A stretch of DNA of 64,000 bases from Rhodopseudomonas palustris (GCF_034479375.1 NZ_CP140155.1:2418001-2482000), one strand, 5' to 3'; shown: positions 18,447-29,492, numbered from the stretch's first letter. Notes: generated by a model from the sequence alone, not told the origin. Numbers and translations are program-made.

Positions 18447-19676
18447 TTACTCGGCGACCGGCTTGTCGGAGACGTCCCAGTCCTTGCCGTTGAATTGCGA
18501 GATGAACAGCGTCTTCATCGGCGTGTAGTCGTCCGCCGAAAAGCTGTGACTGATGCCTTCGAGAAAATACGGCGGCCGGAAGCCCGCGAGCCCGATCGCC
18601 TGCTTCAACACATTCGCGCGGCGGAGGTCGTCGCCGCAGCGGCGCAGCACTTCCGCCATCGTCACGGCCTGGCCGTAGCCGGCAAAGGCGATGGTGTTGC
18701 CGGGATCGACGTTGGGCAGATATGTCTTGCGCAGATCCTCGAACGCCAGCACGTCCGGGTCGTTCGCCCACAGCGGTCCGCCGACCTCCTTGGCGTAGCG
18801 CACGGCGACGATGCCGGTCGCGTTGGCGAGGCCCGCGGCGCTCAGGATCGAGCGTCCGGTCGAACTCGAAAACAGCAGGTGCAGTGGCTTCCAGCCGAGC
18901 TCGGCGACCTTGCGGATCGACTGCGACGCCGCCTTGCCGGTCGAGACGTTGAAGAACACGTCGGCGCCTGATTTGGACAGATTGATCAGCTGCGAATCCA
19001 CCGTCGGCTCGGTGAGGTCGTAGCTCTGCTCCATGATCACCTGCGCGGTGCCGCCCGCCTCCTGCAGCACCTTCTTGAACGGGCCGAGAAAATCGCGGCC
19101 GAAATCGTCGTTCTGATAGAGGATGCCGATCTTCGCATTCGGCCTGGTCTTCAGGACGTGCCTGGCGAGAATCCGCGCCTCGGTCGGGTACAGCGGCAGC
19201 CCCGCCATGGTCCATTTGAACTTCTTCGGGTCGTTCCATTTCGACGCGCCACTGTTCAGCAGCAATTGCGGCACGCCTTTGGAATTGAGATACTTGTGCA
19301 CGGCGGTCTGCGGCGCGGTGCCGAGCGAACCGAACAGCGCCAGCACCTCCTCCTGCTCCACCAGCCGCCGCGTCGCCTCGACGCATTTCGGCGCGCTGTA
19401 GGAATCGTCGACGCTCAGGAACTTGATCTTGCGTCCGTTGATGCCGCCCTTCTCGTTGAGCATCTGGAAATACGCCTCGCCGACGCGGCCGAGCACGCCG
19501 TAGAGCGAGCCGGGCCCGGAATGCGGCACGGTCTGGCCGAGCTTGATTTCGGTGTCGCTCGCCCCCGGATCGTAGGTCTTGTTGGCGGCCCATACGAACG
19601 GCGCCGGCAGGGTCGCGGTCAGTGCGGTGGCGAGCGCGGTGACGCTGAATTCGCGGCGTGTCGGCTTGCGGCTCAT
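18447..19676 (-). CDS. ABC transporter substrate-binding protein (LivK/type I periplasmic binding)
   Basis: 409 aa. The N-terminus RKPTRREFSVTAL plus a hydrophobic stretch ending PFVWAAN resembles a Tat-like signal. The mature part is a type I periplasmic-binding domain: EIKLGQTVPHSGPGSLYG, MLNEKGGINGRKI, ECVEATRRLVEQE-like helix, and YQNDDFGRDF. Such proteins bind branched-chain amino acids or aromatic and other hydrophobic acids. No permease or ATPase gene is adjacent, so it is an orphan binding protein, perhaps tied to the P450 substrate. It is divergent from a TetR gene with palindromes between them. Confidence 0.88.
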   Translation of the reverse strand: MSRKPTRREFSVTALATALTATLPAPFVWAANKTYDPGASDTEIKLGQTVPHSGPGSLYGVLGRVGEAYFQMLNEKGGINGRKIKFLSVDDSYSAPKCVEATRRLVEQEEVLALFGSLGTAPQTAVHKYLNSKGVPQLLLNSGASKWNDPKKFKWTMAGLPLYPTEARILARHVLKTRPNAKIGILYQNDDFGRDFLGPFKKVLQEAGGTAQVIMEQSYDLTEPTVDSQLINLSKSGADVFFNVSTGKAASQSIRKVAELGWKPLHLLFSSSTGRSILSAAGLANATGIVAVRYAKEVGGPLWANDPDVLAFEDLRKTYLPNVDPGNTIAFAGYGQAVTMAEVLRRCGDDLRRANVLKQAIGLAGFRPPYFLEGISHSFSADDYTPMKTLFISQFNGKDWDVSDKPVAE

Positions 19677-19856
19677 CGCTGGGGCCCTCCCATGAACACG
19701 CTCGCGTGAGCAGAGGCCGCGATTGATCGAGCGCGCGAGCGCGCGTCCCGACGACAGCCATGTCGCCGGGCAAAATCGAAGGTGAGCACCATCGAACGAG
19801 CCTCCCTGATGTCGATGCTGAGCGCATCTGTCCGTTTTCGGACTTGGGCAAACGAT

Positions 19857-19894
19857 AATTAAACGCGTTCAATTATGCAAGTGCGTTTCACTTG
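19857..19894. promoter_or_regulatory. Two adjacent palindromes, probable TetR operator
   Basis: AATTAAACGCGTTCAATT (19857-19874) is an 18-bp palindrome with one mismatched pair. Three bases later CAAGTG-CGTTT-CACTTG (19878-19894) is a perfect inverted repeat. Both lie 40-77 bp before the TetR gene, inside the divergent intergenic region. Confidence 0.6.
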
Positions 19895-19933
19895 AAGGCG
19901 AGATTTCGTCGGGCCGAAACGCTAGGATCGCGC

Positions 19934-20632
19934 ATGCTCAGAAAGACGCCCCCGCCCGCCGGCCGCAGATCAGTCCGCAGCCGCGCCATGTCCCCCGAGG
20001 CCAAGGCCCAGGTCCGCGCGGCGTTCGTCGCGGCCGGCCGAAGGCTGCTCGCGACCAAGAATTCCGAAGGTTACTCGCTGCGCGCCGTCGCGGCGGCGGC
20101 CGGCTACTCGCCGGGCACGATCTATCAGTACTTCTCGGATCAACGCGATCTGCTGTTCGCGATCCGCGAGCAGGACATGCTCGAAGCGACGATCGAGCTG
20201 GAGCGGATCGCCGAGGCCGAGCCCGACACCGAGACGCGCGTGCGAAAGCTGCTGCTCGGCGCGATGCGCTATTGGCTCGATCACTTCGACCATTTCGAGA
20301 CGCTGTTCGCGCTGGCGCCGTCGATGCAGATCGTGCGCAGCGGCGACGGCGTCGCGTTCGGCCGTTCGGCGGTCGTCGAGCGCGCTTATGCGGTGTTCGA
20401 GCGCGCCGTCGGTGCGTTTCTGCAGGAGCACGCGACGCCCGACATCGGTTGCAAAGCCGCGGTGGACTGCCTGCTGGCCGCGGTCCACGGCATGATCTGG
20501 TTTCCCCACGCGACGCGAACGATGGACTGGACCAAGACCGAACCGATGATCGGCATGGTCATCGACGCGGTGCTGACGAGCTGGAAGCGCGCGGGGACGG
20601 GCGGGAAACGTGAAGGCGCAGGCGGGAAGTAA
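19934..20632 (+). CDS. TetR/AcrR family transcriptional regulator
   Basis: 232 aa from ATG 19934 (MLRKTPPP), chosen because AGGA lies 7 bases upstream; a TTG at 19892 would fall within the palindromes. The helix-turn-helix is at about 48-67: YSLRAVAAAAGYSPGTIYQYF. The C-terminal ligand domain is all-helical with a TetR_C-like WF/H pattern. The Lys/Gly tail (KREGAGGK) is probably disordered. It probably controls itself and the divergent binding-protein gene through the palindromes upstream. Confidence 0.88.
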   Translation: MLRKTPPPAGRRSVRSRAMSPEAKAQVRAAFVAAGRRLLATKNSEGYSLRAVAAAAGYSPGTIYQYFSDQRDLLFAIREQDMLEATIELERIAEAEPDTETRVRKLLLGAMRYWLDHFDHFETLFALAPSMQIVRSGDGVAFGRSAVVERAYAVFERAVGAFLQEHATPDIGCKAAVDCLLAAVHGMIWFPHATRTMDWTKTEPMIGMVIDAVLTSWKRAGTGGKREGAGGK

Positions 20633-20661
20633 CAACGTGCGCGCGCTCAGCCGCGCGCACA

Positions 20662-20903
20662 CTCTCGTTCGTCATTCCGGGGCGCGCCCCTCTTGGGGCG
20701 CGAACCCGGAATCCATACCCCCCGAGGCTTGTTACTTGCGCGCGGCATCGGCCACGTCGTGCCTTGCCGCAAGGCCAGGGACTATGGATTCCGGGCCTGC
20801 GCGCAACAGCGCGCATCCCGGAATGACGATGGAGAGGTTGGGATGCGTGGCCGAGATTCCGGGTTCGCGAGCTACGCTCGCGCCCCGGAATGACGAACGA
20901 GAG
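20662..20903. repeat. Composite dispersed inverted repeat
   Basis: CTCTCGTTCGTCATTCCGG at 20662 is the exact complement of the right end at 20903. Two further CCGGAATGACG boundaries inside show at least two nested copies of the CGTCATTCCGGGG element. From 20633 to 21217 I see no gene, only repeats. Confidence 0.8.
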
Positions 20904-20934
20904 GTGGTGCGGGCGGAGCGACCGACGCACTCTG

Positions 20935-21048
20935 CGTCATCCTGAGGTGCGCGCTGTTGCGCGCCTCGAAGGATGGGCCGCGATCGCCGGCGCTGCGACG
21001 CGTCTGCGCATCCTTCGAGGCTCGCTGCGCTCGCGCCTCAGGATGACG
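20935..21048. repeat. Dispersed inverted repeat, CGTCATCCTGAGG family
   Basis: CGTCATCCTGAGGTGCGCGC and GCGCGCCTCAGGATGACG-type ends, with inner GCCTCGAAGGATG/CATCCTTCGAGGC arms. It is a distinct family from its neighbours. Confidence 0.8.
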
Positions 21049-21109
21049 ACGTTGGAGCAGGCTGCGAGGCTCGCTGCGCGAGCGCCCCGAAATGGCGTCC
21101 CTGAAGAAT

Positions 21110-21198
21110 CTCGTCATTGCGAGCGCAGCGAAGCAATCCAGAAGCGCCGAGCAGTCGGCTTCTGGATTGCTTCGTCGCTGCGCTCCTCGCAATGACGA
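21110..21198. repeat. Dispersed inverted repeat, CGTCATTGCGAGCG family
   Basis: CTCGTCATTGCGAGCGCAGC pairs with the right arm ending GCTCCTCGCAATGACGA; inner arms GAAGCAATCCAGAAG/CTTCTGGATTGCTTC are perfect. It ends 20 bp from the purL stop and may terminate purL. Confidence 0.85.
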
Positions 21199-21217
21199 AG
21201 TGGAGACCTGAACTGAC

Positions 21218-23428
<2,211 letters not shown>

Positions 23429-23586
23429 AGGGCAGCATTCCTCGGCGCGCCGGAGGGGCCGGCGCGGCTGGCTGTTATGTAGAAAGATCGGCCCAAGGGG
23501 GAAAGGGTTTTCTGCGCGGCTGTGGGTGGACAACAGGCCTGTTCGCCAGACGAAACGTCTGATCCGGCAGCGATTTTGCCTCTCAC

Positions 23587-23673
23587 CGTCATGGCCGGGC
23601 TTGACCCGGCCATCCACGGCCACGAGCTCCATGCCTGAAAACGTGGATGGCCGGGACGAGCCCGGCCATGACG
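23587..23673. repeat. Dispersed inverted repeat, CGTCATGGCCGGG family
   Basis: CGTCATGGCCGGGCTTGACC with its right arm GGGACGAGCCCGGCCATGACG; inner CGTGGATGGCC/GGCCATCCACG arms. It lies in the 500-bp gap upstream of purL. Confidence 0.8.
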
Positions 23674-23720
23674 ATGGTGGCGACGATGGGGGCACCGAGC
23701 CGCCCAAGCCGCGACCTGCT

Positions 23721-23924
23721 CCTTCTCCCCGCTCTGCGCGGGGAGAAGGATGGGACGAGGGGCGTGGCATTGAGGTCGGCCACACTAGCGGGGCTGGCAG
23801 GGATGCCGCGAGCGGCCGGCGCCATGCCGGCCTGAGAGGCCGAGTTCGGATTGACGGCAGTGCCCGGCCCGTCACGCATCTGCGATGCGTGCCGACCTCT
23901 CCCCGCAAAAGGGCGGGGAGAGGT
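23721..23924. repeat. Pair of CTCTCCCCGC hairpins
   Basis: CCTTCTCCCCGC/GCGGGGAGAAGG (23721-23749) and ACCTCTCCCCGC/GCGGGGAGAGGT (23895-23924) are perfect 12-bp hairpins. They form the two ends of a dispersed element. The second hairpin lies 11 bp beyond the TrpB2 stop and could end its transcript. Confidence 0.7.
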
Positions 23925-23934
23925 TAAGAGCGCC

Positions 23935-25299
23935 TCAGGCCGCCACCGCCGGCAGACCCGCCAGCGCGGTCGCGAGGTCGGCTTCGTTGTAGTCGACGTC
24001 GACCAGCTTGCCTTCGTAGTAATTGATGTAGGCCTGCATGTCGAAATGGCCGTGGCCGGAGAGGTTGAACAGGATCGTTTCCGACTTGCCCTCCTCCTTG
24101 CAGCGCAGCGCCTCGTCGATCGCGCAGCGCACCGCGTGGGTCGATTCCGGCGCAGGCACGATGCCCTCGTTGCGGGCGAACAGCACGCCGGCCTCGAAAC
24201 AGCCGACCTGCTTGTAGGCGCGCGCCTCGATCAGGCCGAGCTCATAGGCGTGCGACACCATCCCGCTCATGCCGTGATAGCGCAGGCCGCCGGCGTGGAA
24301 GCCCGGCGGGATGAAGGTGGAGCCGAGCGTGTGCATCTTCACCAAGGGCGTCAGATGCGCGGTGTCGCCGAAATCATAGGCGTAGGTGCCGCGCGTCAGC
24401 GTCGGGCACGCCGCCGGCTCGACCGCGATGATCCGCCGCGAACGGCCGCCGCGCAGCTGCAGGCCGAGGAACGGGAACGCGAGGCCGGCGAAGTTCGAGC
24501 CGCCGCCGGCGCAGCCGATGATCACGTCGGGATCGTCGCCCGCCATTTCGCACTGCTTGATCGCTTCCTGGCCGATGATGGTCTGGTGCAGCATGACGTG
24601 ATTGAGCACCGAGCCGAGCGCGTATTTGATGTCCGGATTCTTCGCAGCGACTTCGACCGCTTCGGAGATCGCGATGCCGAGCGAGCCGGGGCTGTCGGGA
24701 TTCTGCGCCAGGATGGCGCGGCCGGACTCGGTCTCCGTCGACGGCGAAGCGATGCAGCGCGCGCCGTAGGTCTCCATCAGCGCGCGGCGATACGGCTTCT
24801 GATCGAACGAGACGCGGACCTGGAACACCAACACGTCGAGCCCGAACAGCGAGCCCGCGAAGGCCAGCGACGAGCCCCACTGCCCGGCGCCGGTCTCGGT
24901 CGACAGCTTCTTGATGCCGGCCTGTTTGTTGTACCAGGCCTGCGGCACCGCGGTGTTCGGCTTGTGCGAGCCGGCCGGCGAGACGCCTTCGTATTTGTAG
25001 TAGATCTTCGCCGGCGTGCCGAGCGCCTGCTCGAGGCGGCGCGCACGCACCAGCGGCGACGGCCGCCACATCCGGAACACGTCGCGCACCGGCGCGGGAA
25101 TGTCGATGTAGCGATCGGTGGCGACCTCCTGGAGGATCAGCTCCATCGGAAACAGCGGCTCCAGATCGGACGGGCCGACCGGCTGATGCGTGCCCGGATG
25201 CAGCACGTCGGGCACCGGCGTCGGAAAATCGGCATTGAGATTGTACCAGGACTTCGGGATGTTCTCCTCGTCCAGGACGTACTTGATCTGGTCGCTCAT
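23935..25299 (-). CDS. TrpB2-type tryptophan synthase beta chain
   Basis: 454 aa. PLP enzyme, fold type II, of the TrpB2 subgroup: longer than TrpB1, with the insert-rich N-terminus ([24 protein letters not shown]). The PLP-lysine is Lys113 in [10 protein letters not shown], and the phosphate loop is [10 protein letters not shown]. TrpB2 enzymes condense indole with serine (or phosphoserine in archaea) without a stable TrpA partner, and are often thought to salvage indole. No trpA, trpC or trpF is nearby. ATG 25299 has a GAGGGAG ribosome site. Confidence 0.9.
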   Translation of the reverse strand: MSDQIKYVLDEENIPKSWYNLNADFPTPVPDVLHPGTHQPVGPSDLEPLFPMELILQEVATDRYIDIPAPVRDVFRMWRPSPLVRARRLEQALGTPAKIYYKYEGVSPAGSHKPNTAVPQAWYNKQAGIKKLSTETGAGQWGSSLAFAGSLFGLDVLVFQVRVSFDQKPYRRALMETYGARCIASPSTETESGRAILAQNPDSPGSLGIAISEAVEVAAKNPDIKYALGSVLNHVMLHQTIIGQEAIKQCEMAGDDPDVIIGCAGGGSNFAGLAFPFLGLQLRGGRSRRIIAVEPAACPTLTRGTYAYDFGDTAHLTPLVKMHTLGSTFIPPGFHAGGLRYHGMSGMVSHAYELGLIEARAYKQVGCFEAGVLFARNEGIVPAPESTHAVRCAIDEALRCKEEGKSETILFNLSGHGHFDMQAYINYYEGKLVDVDYNEADLATALAGLPAVAA

Positions 25300-25321
25300 T
25301 CTGTTCTCCCTCAGGCGGCCC

Positions 25322-25412
25322 CTGGAGCAGGATGACTCGTCATCCTGCTCCAGATTCTTGTTTGAGCATGGTCTTCTCCGAAAACCGGTATCCACTTTTC
25401 GGGATCATGCTC
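25322..25412. repeat. Two Rhizobiales-type palindromes
   Basis: CTGGAGCAGGATGA-CTCG and its perfect complement (25322-25353) form a 14-bp hairpin. It is followed by GAGCATGGTCTTCTCCGAAAA...TTTTCGGGATCATGCTC (25364-25412), a palindrome of a kind I know to be widespread between genes in Rhizobiales. They occupy the divergent gap between TrpB2 and the thioesterase. Confidence 0.75.
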
Positions 25413-25560
25413 CAGGTGCGGCCGCAAGGGTATTACAGCGCGCGGCGGCCTGCCAATTGCGCCGTGTCAATTGAATCACGCCGGCCGCACAAGGCTGCGA
25501 TTTGCATTGCAGCGCATCATCGGTTTTATGGAAGGGACTCGACCAAAGGATAATTCCGCC

Positions 25561-26049
25561 GTGCAGCAGACAGCCGACACCACCCACTCCCACCGCCCCG
25601 ACCTCACGATCGCCACCGAGGGCGAATTCGCCGGCTGGCGCACCTGGACGCGCGACACCTTCGAATCCCACAACGGCCCGTTCTGGCACCGCCTCGACGA
25701 CGACGGCCGCGTGCGCTGCGCCTTCCGGGTCGAGAAGAAGCACCTCAACGGCATGAAGGCGGTGCACGGCGGCTGCTTCATGACCTTCGCCGACTACTGC
25801 CTGTTCGCGATCGCCACCAAGGAGCTGGACGGACCGGGCGTGACGGTGGCGTTCGGCGCCGAATTCCTCGACGCGGCCTTCGAAGGCGAACTGATCGAAG
25901 CTTTCGGCGAAGTCACCCGCGCCGGCAAGTCGCTGATCTTCGTCCGCGGCATGCTGAAAAGCGGCGAGCGGCCGCTGTTCACGTTCTCCGGCACGATCAA
26001 GCGGGTGCGGCGGAAGGTGCCGGCCACCGAGGTTGCGGATAGTCATTAG
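25561..26049 (+). CDS. PaaI/hotdog-fold thioesterase
   Basis: 162 aa from GTG 25561, which has AAAGGA 10 bases upstream; ATG 25528 without a ribosome site is an alternative. The 4HBT hotdog core is FESHNGPFWHRL, followed by the long helix NGMKAVHGGCFMTFADYCLFAIA. The HGG turn is the family's hallmark. It hydrolyses acyl-CoA thioesters of unknown chain type in the cytosol. It is inserted between purQ and TrpB2/purL in the opposite orientation. Confidence 0.85.
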   Translation: MQQTADTTHSHRPDLTIATEGEFAGWRTWTRDTFESHNGPFWHRLDDDGRVRCAFRVEKKHLNGMKAVHGGCFMTFADYCLFAIATKELDGPGVTVAFGAEFLDAAFEGELIEAFGEVTRAGKSLIFVRGMLKSGERPLFTFSGTIKRVRRKVPATEVADSH

Positions 26050-26050
26050 C

Positions 26051-26425
26051 GAGTCATTCCGGGGCGCCGCGCAGCGGCGAACCCGGAATCTCGAAGTGAC
26101 GAACAACAACCCTTTCGTTCGTCATTCCGGATTGCGCGCATCGCGCGCAAGTCCGGAATCCATAGCCCCTGGACTCTGCGATCAGCGCACCGCGCTGCTA
26201 CCCGCGGTCCCGAACGCAAGCGCGGGGGGTATGGATTCCGGGCTCGCTCACTGCGTGAGCGCCCCGGAATGACGAACGAGAGGTTTGTCATGCGCGGGCT
26301 TGACCCGCCTGCGGGGCCGAAGCCCCTTCGTCGCGGCGAAGGCCCGCGCATCCATCGCGCGGAGCGCGCTACAAAGTTGATCACGAAGAGGATGGATTGC
26401 CGGGTCGAGCCCGGCAATGACGACG
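26051..26425. repeat. Cluster of three dispersed inverted repeats
   Basis: A degenerate GAGTCATTCCGGGG copy (26051 onward) comes first. A complete TTCGTTCGTCATTCCGG...CCGGAATGACGAACGAG copy ends at 26280. A GTCATGCGCGGGCTTGAC...CCCGGCAATGACGACG element ends at 26425. They fill the gap between the convergent thioesterase and purQ. Confidence 0.8.
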
Positions 26426-26430
26426 ACTAA

Positions 26431-27132
26431 CTACGCCGCCTTCTTCAGATGCTCCACCAGCCCCGCGAACAGGCCGCGGCCGTCGGTGCAGCCCATGATG
26501 TCTTCGACGTGGTTCTCGGGATGCGGCATCATGCCGAGCACGTTGCCGCGCTCGTTGACGATTCCGGCGATCGAGGCGGCGGCGCCGTTGATGTTGTAGC
26601 TCTCGCCGATTTCGCCCTCGGGCGAGCAGTAGCGATACAGCACGCGGCCGTCGCCTTCGAGGCGCTTCACGGTCTCCTCGTCGGCTTCGTAATTGCCCTC
26701 GCCGTGCGCGACCGGAACCTTGATCACCTGCCCGGCCTGATAGCCGCGGGTGAACGGACTGTCGTTGCGCTCGACCCGCAGATGCACGTCGCGGCAGATG
26801 AATTTCAGCCGCGCGTTGCGCATCAAAACGCCGGGCAAGAGGCCGGACTCGCACAGGATCTGGAAGCCGTTGCAGACGCCGAGTACCAGGCCGCCGTCGG
26901 CGGCGAATTTGCGTACCGCGTCCATCACCGGCGCCCGCGCCGCGATCGCGCCGCAGCGCAGATAGTCGCCATAGGAGAAGCCGCCCGGCACCACCACGAG
27001 GTCGGTGCCGTTCGGCAGTTCGGTATCGGCGTGCCAGACCATCGCGGCATCATGGCCGGAGACGAGCTTGAGCGCGCGCGCCATGTCGCGCTCGCGATTG
27101 ATACCGGGGAAGACGAGAACGGCGGATTTCAT
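26431..27132 (-). CDS. purQ: Phosphoribosylformylglycinamidine synthase subunit I (glutaminase)
   Basis: 233 aa. Class I glutamine amidotransferase subunit that hydrolyses glutamine and passes ammonia to PurL. The catalytic triad is visible: Cys87 in GVCNGFQ, His204 and Glu206 in MPHPENH. The N-terminus [16 protein letters not shown] is typical. It is the last gene of the minus-strand run purC-purS-59-aa ORF-purQ; a 167-bp gap with a repeat separates it from the 59-aa ORF. Confidence 0.97.
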   Translation of the reverse strand: MKSAVLVFPGINRERDMARALKLVSGHDAAMVWHADTELPNGTDLVVVPGGFSYGDYLRCGAIAARAPVMDAVRKFAADGGLVLGVCNGFQILCESGLLPGVLMRNARLKFICRDVHLRVERNDSPFTRGYQAGQVIKVPVAHGEGNYEADEETVKRLEGDGRVLYRYCSPEGEIGESYNINGAAASIAGIVNERGNVLGMMPHPENHVEDIMGCTDGRGLFAGLVEHLKKAA

Positions 27133-27149
27133 CGTGCCAAGGTCCTGCT

Positions 27150-27294
27150 TCTTCCCTCTCCCCTTGCGGGAGAGGGTGGTCCGAATGTCGCCTGCGACAT
27201 GAGGACCGGGTGAGGGGTTTGCGTCCTGCGAAGCGCCGGCCCCTCACCCGGCTCGCTTCGCTCGCCACCCTCTCCCACAAGGGGAGAGGGAAAG
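27150..27294. repeat. Dispersed inverted repeat, TTCCCTCTCCCCTTG family
   Basis: TTCCCTCTCCCCTTGCGGGA at the left pairs with CCCACAAGGGGAGAGGGAA at the right, with TCACCCGG/CCGGGTGA inner arms. It sits within the pur operon, between the 59-aa ORF and purQ, 17 bp before purQ. Confidence 0.8.
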
Positions 27295-27299
27295 ATCGC

Positions 27300-27479
27300 T
27301 CATTGCATTCGGCCGCCGTCTTCGACGAACGGAAGCACGTCGAGGAATGGTTCGGACAATTCGCGATTAAGCTCTCGACAGTCGCGCGACATATCGTCGA
27401 GTTTAGCTTCGAGCTTGCCGAGATCGCCCACAATGCTCAACGCCAGTTCGTAGATCTGCTCGTTGGTCACCTCGGCCAT
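27300..27479 (-). CDS. Small conserved-looking ORF inside the pur operon (59 aa)
   Basis: MAEVTNEQIYELALSIVGDL begins a short acidic helical protein; the middle (GKLEAKLDDMSRDCRELNREL) has a heptad-like pattern compatible with a coiled coil. GAGGG lies 5 bases before ATG 27479, and the start is only 17 bp after the purS stop. It ends near a dispersed repeat. I do not recognise it. Position, ribosome site and amino-acid composition favour a real gene, perhaps co-translated with purS. Confidence 0.6.
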   Translation of the reverse strand: MAEVTNEQIYELALSIVGDLGKLEAKLDDMSRDCRELNRELSEPFLDVLPFVEDGGRMQ

Positions 27480-27496
27480 CGCACCCTCGCCGCTAG

Positions 27497-27739
27497 CTAC
27501 AGCACCTCGACGCGATAATTCTCGATCACGGTGTTGGCGAGCAGCTTGTCGGCGGCGTCTTTCAGCGCGGCTTCGGCCGCGGCCTTGTCGGTGGCGCCAG
27601 CGAGTTCGATGTCGAACACCTTGCCCTGCCGCACGCTGGCGATGCCGCCGACGCCGAGCGATTTCAGCGCACCCTCGATCGCCTTGCCCTGGGGATCGAG
27701 GATCCCGTTCTTCAACGTCACCGTCACTCGCGCTTTCAT
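27497..27739 (-). CDS. purS: Phosphoribosylformylglycinamidine synthase subunit PurS
   Basis: 80 aa. Small dimeric subunit that bridges PurL and PurQ in the FGAM synthase complex. MKARVTVTLKNGILDPQGKAI and GKVFDIEL, with the C-terminal VIENYRVEVL, are the standard PurS pattern. GAGGGG precedes ATG 27739. Confidence 0.96.
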   Translation of the reverse strand: MKARVTVTLKNGILDPQGKAIEGALKSLGVGGIASVRQGKVFDIELAGATDKAAAEAALKDAADKLLANTVIENYRVEVL

Positions 27740-27777
27740 GGTCCCCTCGTCGTGTCGGATAGAGCCTCTGCCCTATC

Positions 27778-27877
27778 CGTCATTCCGGGGCGCTCGCGCA
27801 GCGAGCGAACCCGGAATCTCGATCGTTCAATAACCTCTGGATTCCGGGTTCGCCGCTGCGCGGCGCCCCGGAATGAC
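27778..27877. repeat. Dispersed inverted repeat, CGTCATTCCGGGG family
   Basis: CGTCATTCCGGGGCGCTCGC and the right arm GGCGCCCCGGAATGAC, with GGATTCCGGG inner arms. It separates purC from purS within the operon. Confidence 0.8.
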
Positions 27878-27903
27878 CTCGCTTGTGAACGCGCGCAGCG
27901 CGC

Positions 27904-28671
27904 TCAGCCCTTCACCAGCACCGGGCCGGAGCCGGCCGGGCGCTCGTTTTCCATCAGGATGCCGAGCCTTTTCGCGACTTCGGTATAGGCCTCGAGCAGG
28001 CCGCCGAGGTCGCGGCGGAAGCGGTCCTTGTCGAGCTTCTCGTTCGACTTGATGTCCCACAGCCGGCACGAATCCGGCGAGATCTCGTCGGCGACGATGA
28101 TCCGCATCATGTCGTTCTCGAACAGCCGGCCGCATTCCATCTTGAAGTCGACCAGGCGGATGCCGATGCCGAGGAACAGCCCGGTGAGGAAATCATTGAC
28201 GCGGATCGCCAGCGCCATGATGTCGTCGATCTCCTGCGGGGTCGCCCAGCCGAACGCGGTGATGTGCTCTTCCGAGACCATCGGGTCGTTGAGCTGGTCG
28301 TTCTTGTAGTAGAACTCGATGATCGAGCGCGGCAATTGGGTGCCTTCCTCGATCCCGAGACGCTGCGACAAGGAGCCCGCGGCGACGTTGCGCACCACCA
28401 CTTCGAGCGGCACGATCTCGACTTCGCGGATCAGTTGCTCGCGCATGTTCAGCCGGCGGATGAAATGCGTCGGCACCCCGATGTCGTTGAGGTGCTGAAA
28501 CAGGTACTCCGAGATCCGGTTGTTGAGGACGCCCTTGCCCTCGATCACCTGATGCTTCTTGGCGTTGAACGCGGTAGCGTCGTCCTTGAAGTGCTGAATC
28601 AGGGTTCCCGGTTCGGGACCTTCATACAGCACCTTGGCCTTGCCTTCATAAATGCGACGTCGCCGGCTCAT
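27904..28671 (-). CDS. purC: Phosphoribosylaminoimidazole-succinocarboxamide synthase
   Basis: 255 aa. SAICAR synthase, which joins CAIR and aspartate with ATP. ATG 28671 ([13 protein letters not shown]) matches the usual family start; an in-frame ATG at 28701 would add ten residues. Key segments: [13 protein letters not shown] (ATP loop), [12 protein letters not shown], and [14 protein letters not shown] followed by [13 protein letters not shown]. It is first in the purC-purS-orf-purQ group; PurB, which acts next, is encoded 25 kb away. Confidence 0.97.
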   Translation of the reverse strand: MSRRRRIYEGKAKVLYEGPEPGTLIQHFKDDATAFNAKKHQVIEGKGVLNNRISEYLFQHLNDIGVPTHFIRRLNMREQLIREVEIVPLEVVVRNVAAGSLSQRLGIEEGTQLPRSIIEFYYKNDQLNDPMVSEEHITAFGWATPQEIDDIMALAIRVNDFLTGLFLGIGIRLVDFKMECGRLFENDMMRIIVADEISPDSCRLWDIKSNEKLDKDRFRRDLGGLLEAYTEVAKRLGILMENERPAGSGPVLVKG

Positions 28672-28971
28672 GGGGATGTACCGTGTTTTGTTGAAATCCA
28701 TGGATGGGTGGCTCCGTCTGACGATGGGGACCCACGGCGGAGCTGCCGTGAAGGCCGGAACAGGAAACAGAACAAGAACCTAGCCTTGCCGCAACCTAGC
28801 TGATTGGGGGCCCCGGCACAATCGATCAGGCCGGTCGCACCGAAGTTTTACCCGCCGCCTGCGCTGTTGTGGGCGGTTGTCATTGTGGTTCCTGCTGGAT
28901 ATCTAGGCATCCGAACCGCCCACCGCAAACCGGCGGGGCCCCGTCCCCCGCAGAGAGATCGGAATTCGCAC

Positions 28972-29295
28972 ATGACCAGTTTCGACAAGCGCGAAGAAGG
29001 CTTCGAGAGGAAGTTCGCGCTCGACGAAGAGCAGAAATTCAAGGCCGAGGCGCGCCGCTCCAAGCTGCTCGGCCTGTGGGTCGCCGAAAAGCTCGGCCTG
29101 TCCGGCGACGCCGCCGCGGCCTATGCCAAAGAGGTGGTGATCTCGGACCTGGAAGAGGCCGGCGACGCCGACGTGATCCGCAAGGTCACCAAGGACCTGA
29201 CCGACAAGGGCATCACGGTGTCCGAGCAGGAACTGCGGCTGAAGATGGGCGAATTCCTCGCCCAGGCGGCGATCGAGATCAAGGCCGGCAAGTAG
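28972..29295 (+). CDS. DUF1476 protein, F1-ATPase inhibitor zeta-subunit family
   Basis: 107 aa. The pattern MTSFDKREEGFERKFALDEE, RRSKLLGLWVAEKLGLSG and IRKVTKDLTDKGI is the alphaproteobacterial DUF1476 family. In Paracoccus the family member is the zeta subunit, which binds F1 and blocks ATP hydrolysis through its N-terminus. In Rhodopseudomonas-type species the inhibitory strength varies, so activity is inferred from family only. It stands alone, with a strong terminator after it. Confidence 0.88.
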   Translation: MTSFDKREEGFERKFALDEEQKFKAEARRSKLLGLWVAEKLGLSGDAAAAYAKEVVISDLEEAGDADVIRKVTKDLTDKGITVSEQELRLKMGEFLAQAAIEIKAGK

Positions 29296-29353
29296 GCTGA
29301 CGAGCCGCGGCCGCAGGGCCGCGCGCACCTCGTTGTTTGGTTGCAAATGCTGA

Positions 29354-29383
29354 AAATGCCCGGGCTGGTCCCGGGCATTTTTG
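29354..29383 (+). terminator. Rho-independent terminator
   Basis: AAATGCCCGGG/CCCGGGCATTT 11-bp stem with a 5-base loop, continuing into TTTTTG. It ends the DUF1476 transcript. Confidence 0.88.
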
Positions 29384-29439
29384 TTGGCGGGGGCGGATCG
29401 GCGGGTCCGCCGGCAAGGGCTGGCCCGCCCGACCGACTC

Positions 29440-29469
29440 TTGTCATAAACCGCGATATCGGCATATATT
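29440..29469 (+). promoter_or_regulatory. Sigma-70 type promoter
   Basis: TTGTCA (29440-29445), 18-bp spacer, TATATT (29464-29469), just upstream of the HTH gene. It would give a very short leader of about 15-20 nt. Confidence 0.6.
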
Positions 29470-29492
29470 CCTACACCGATCCTCCTCGGCGT

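Noticed and set aside
20662..21198. Repeat cluster considered as a CRISPR array
   Set aside because: The repeats are inverted and of several types, with no regular spacers and no cas genes.
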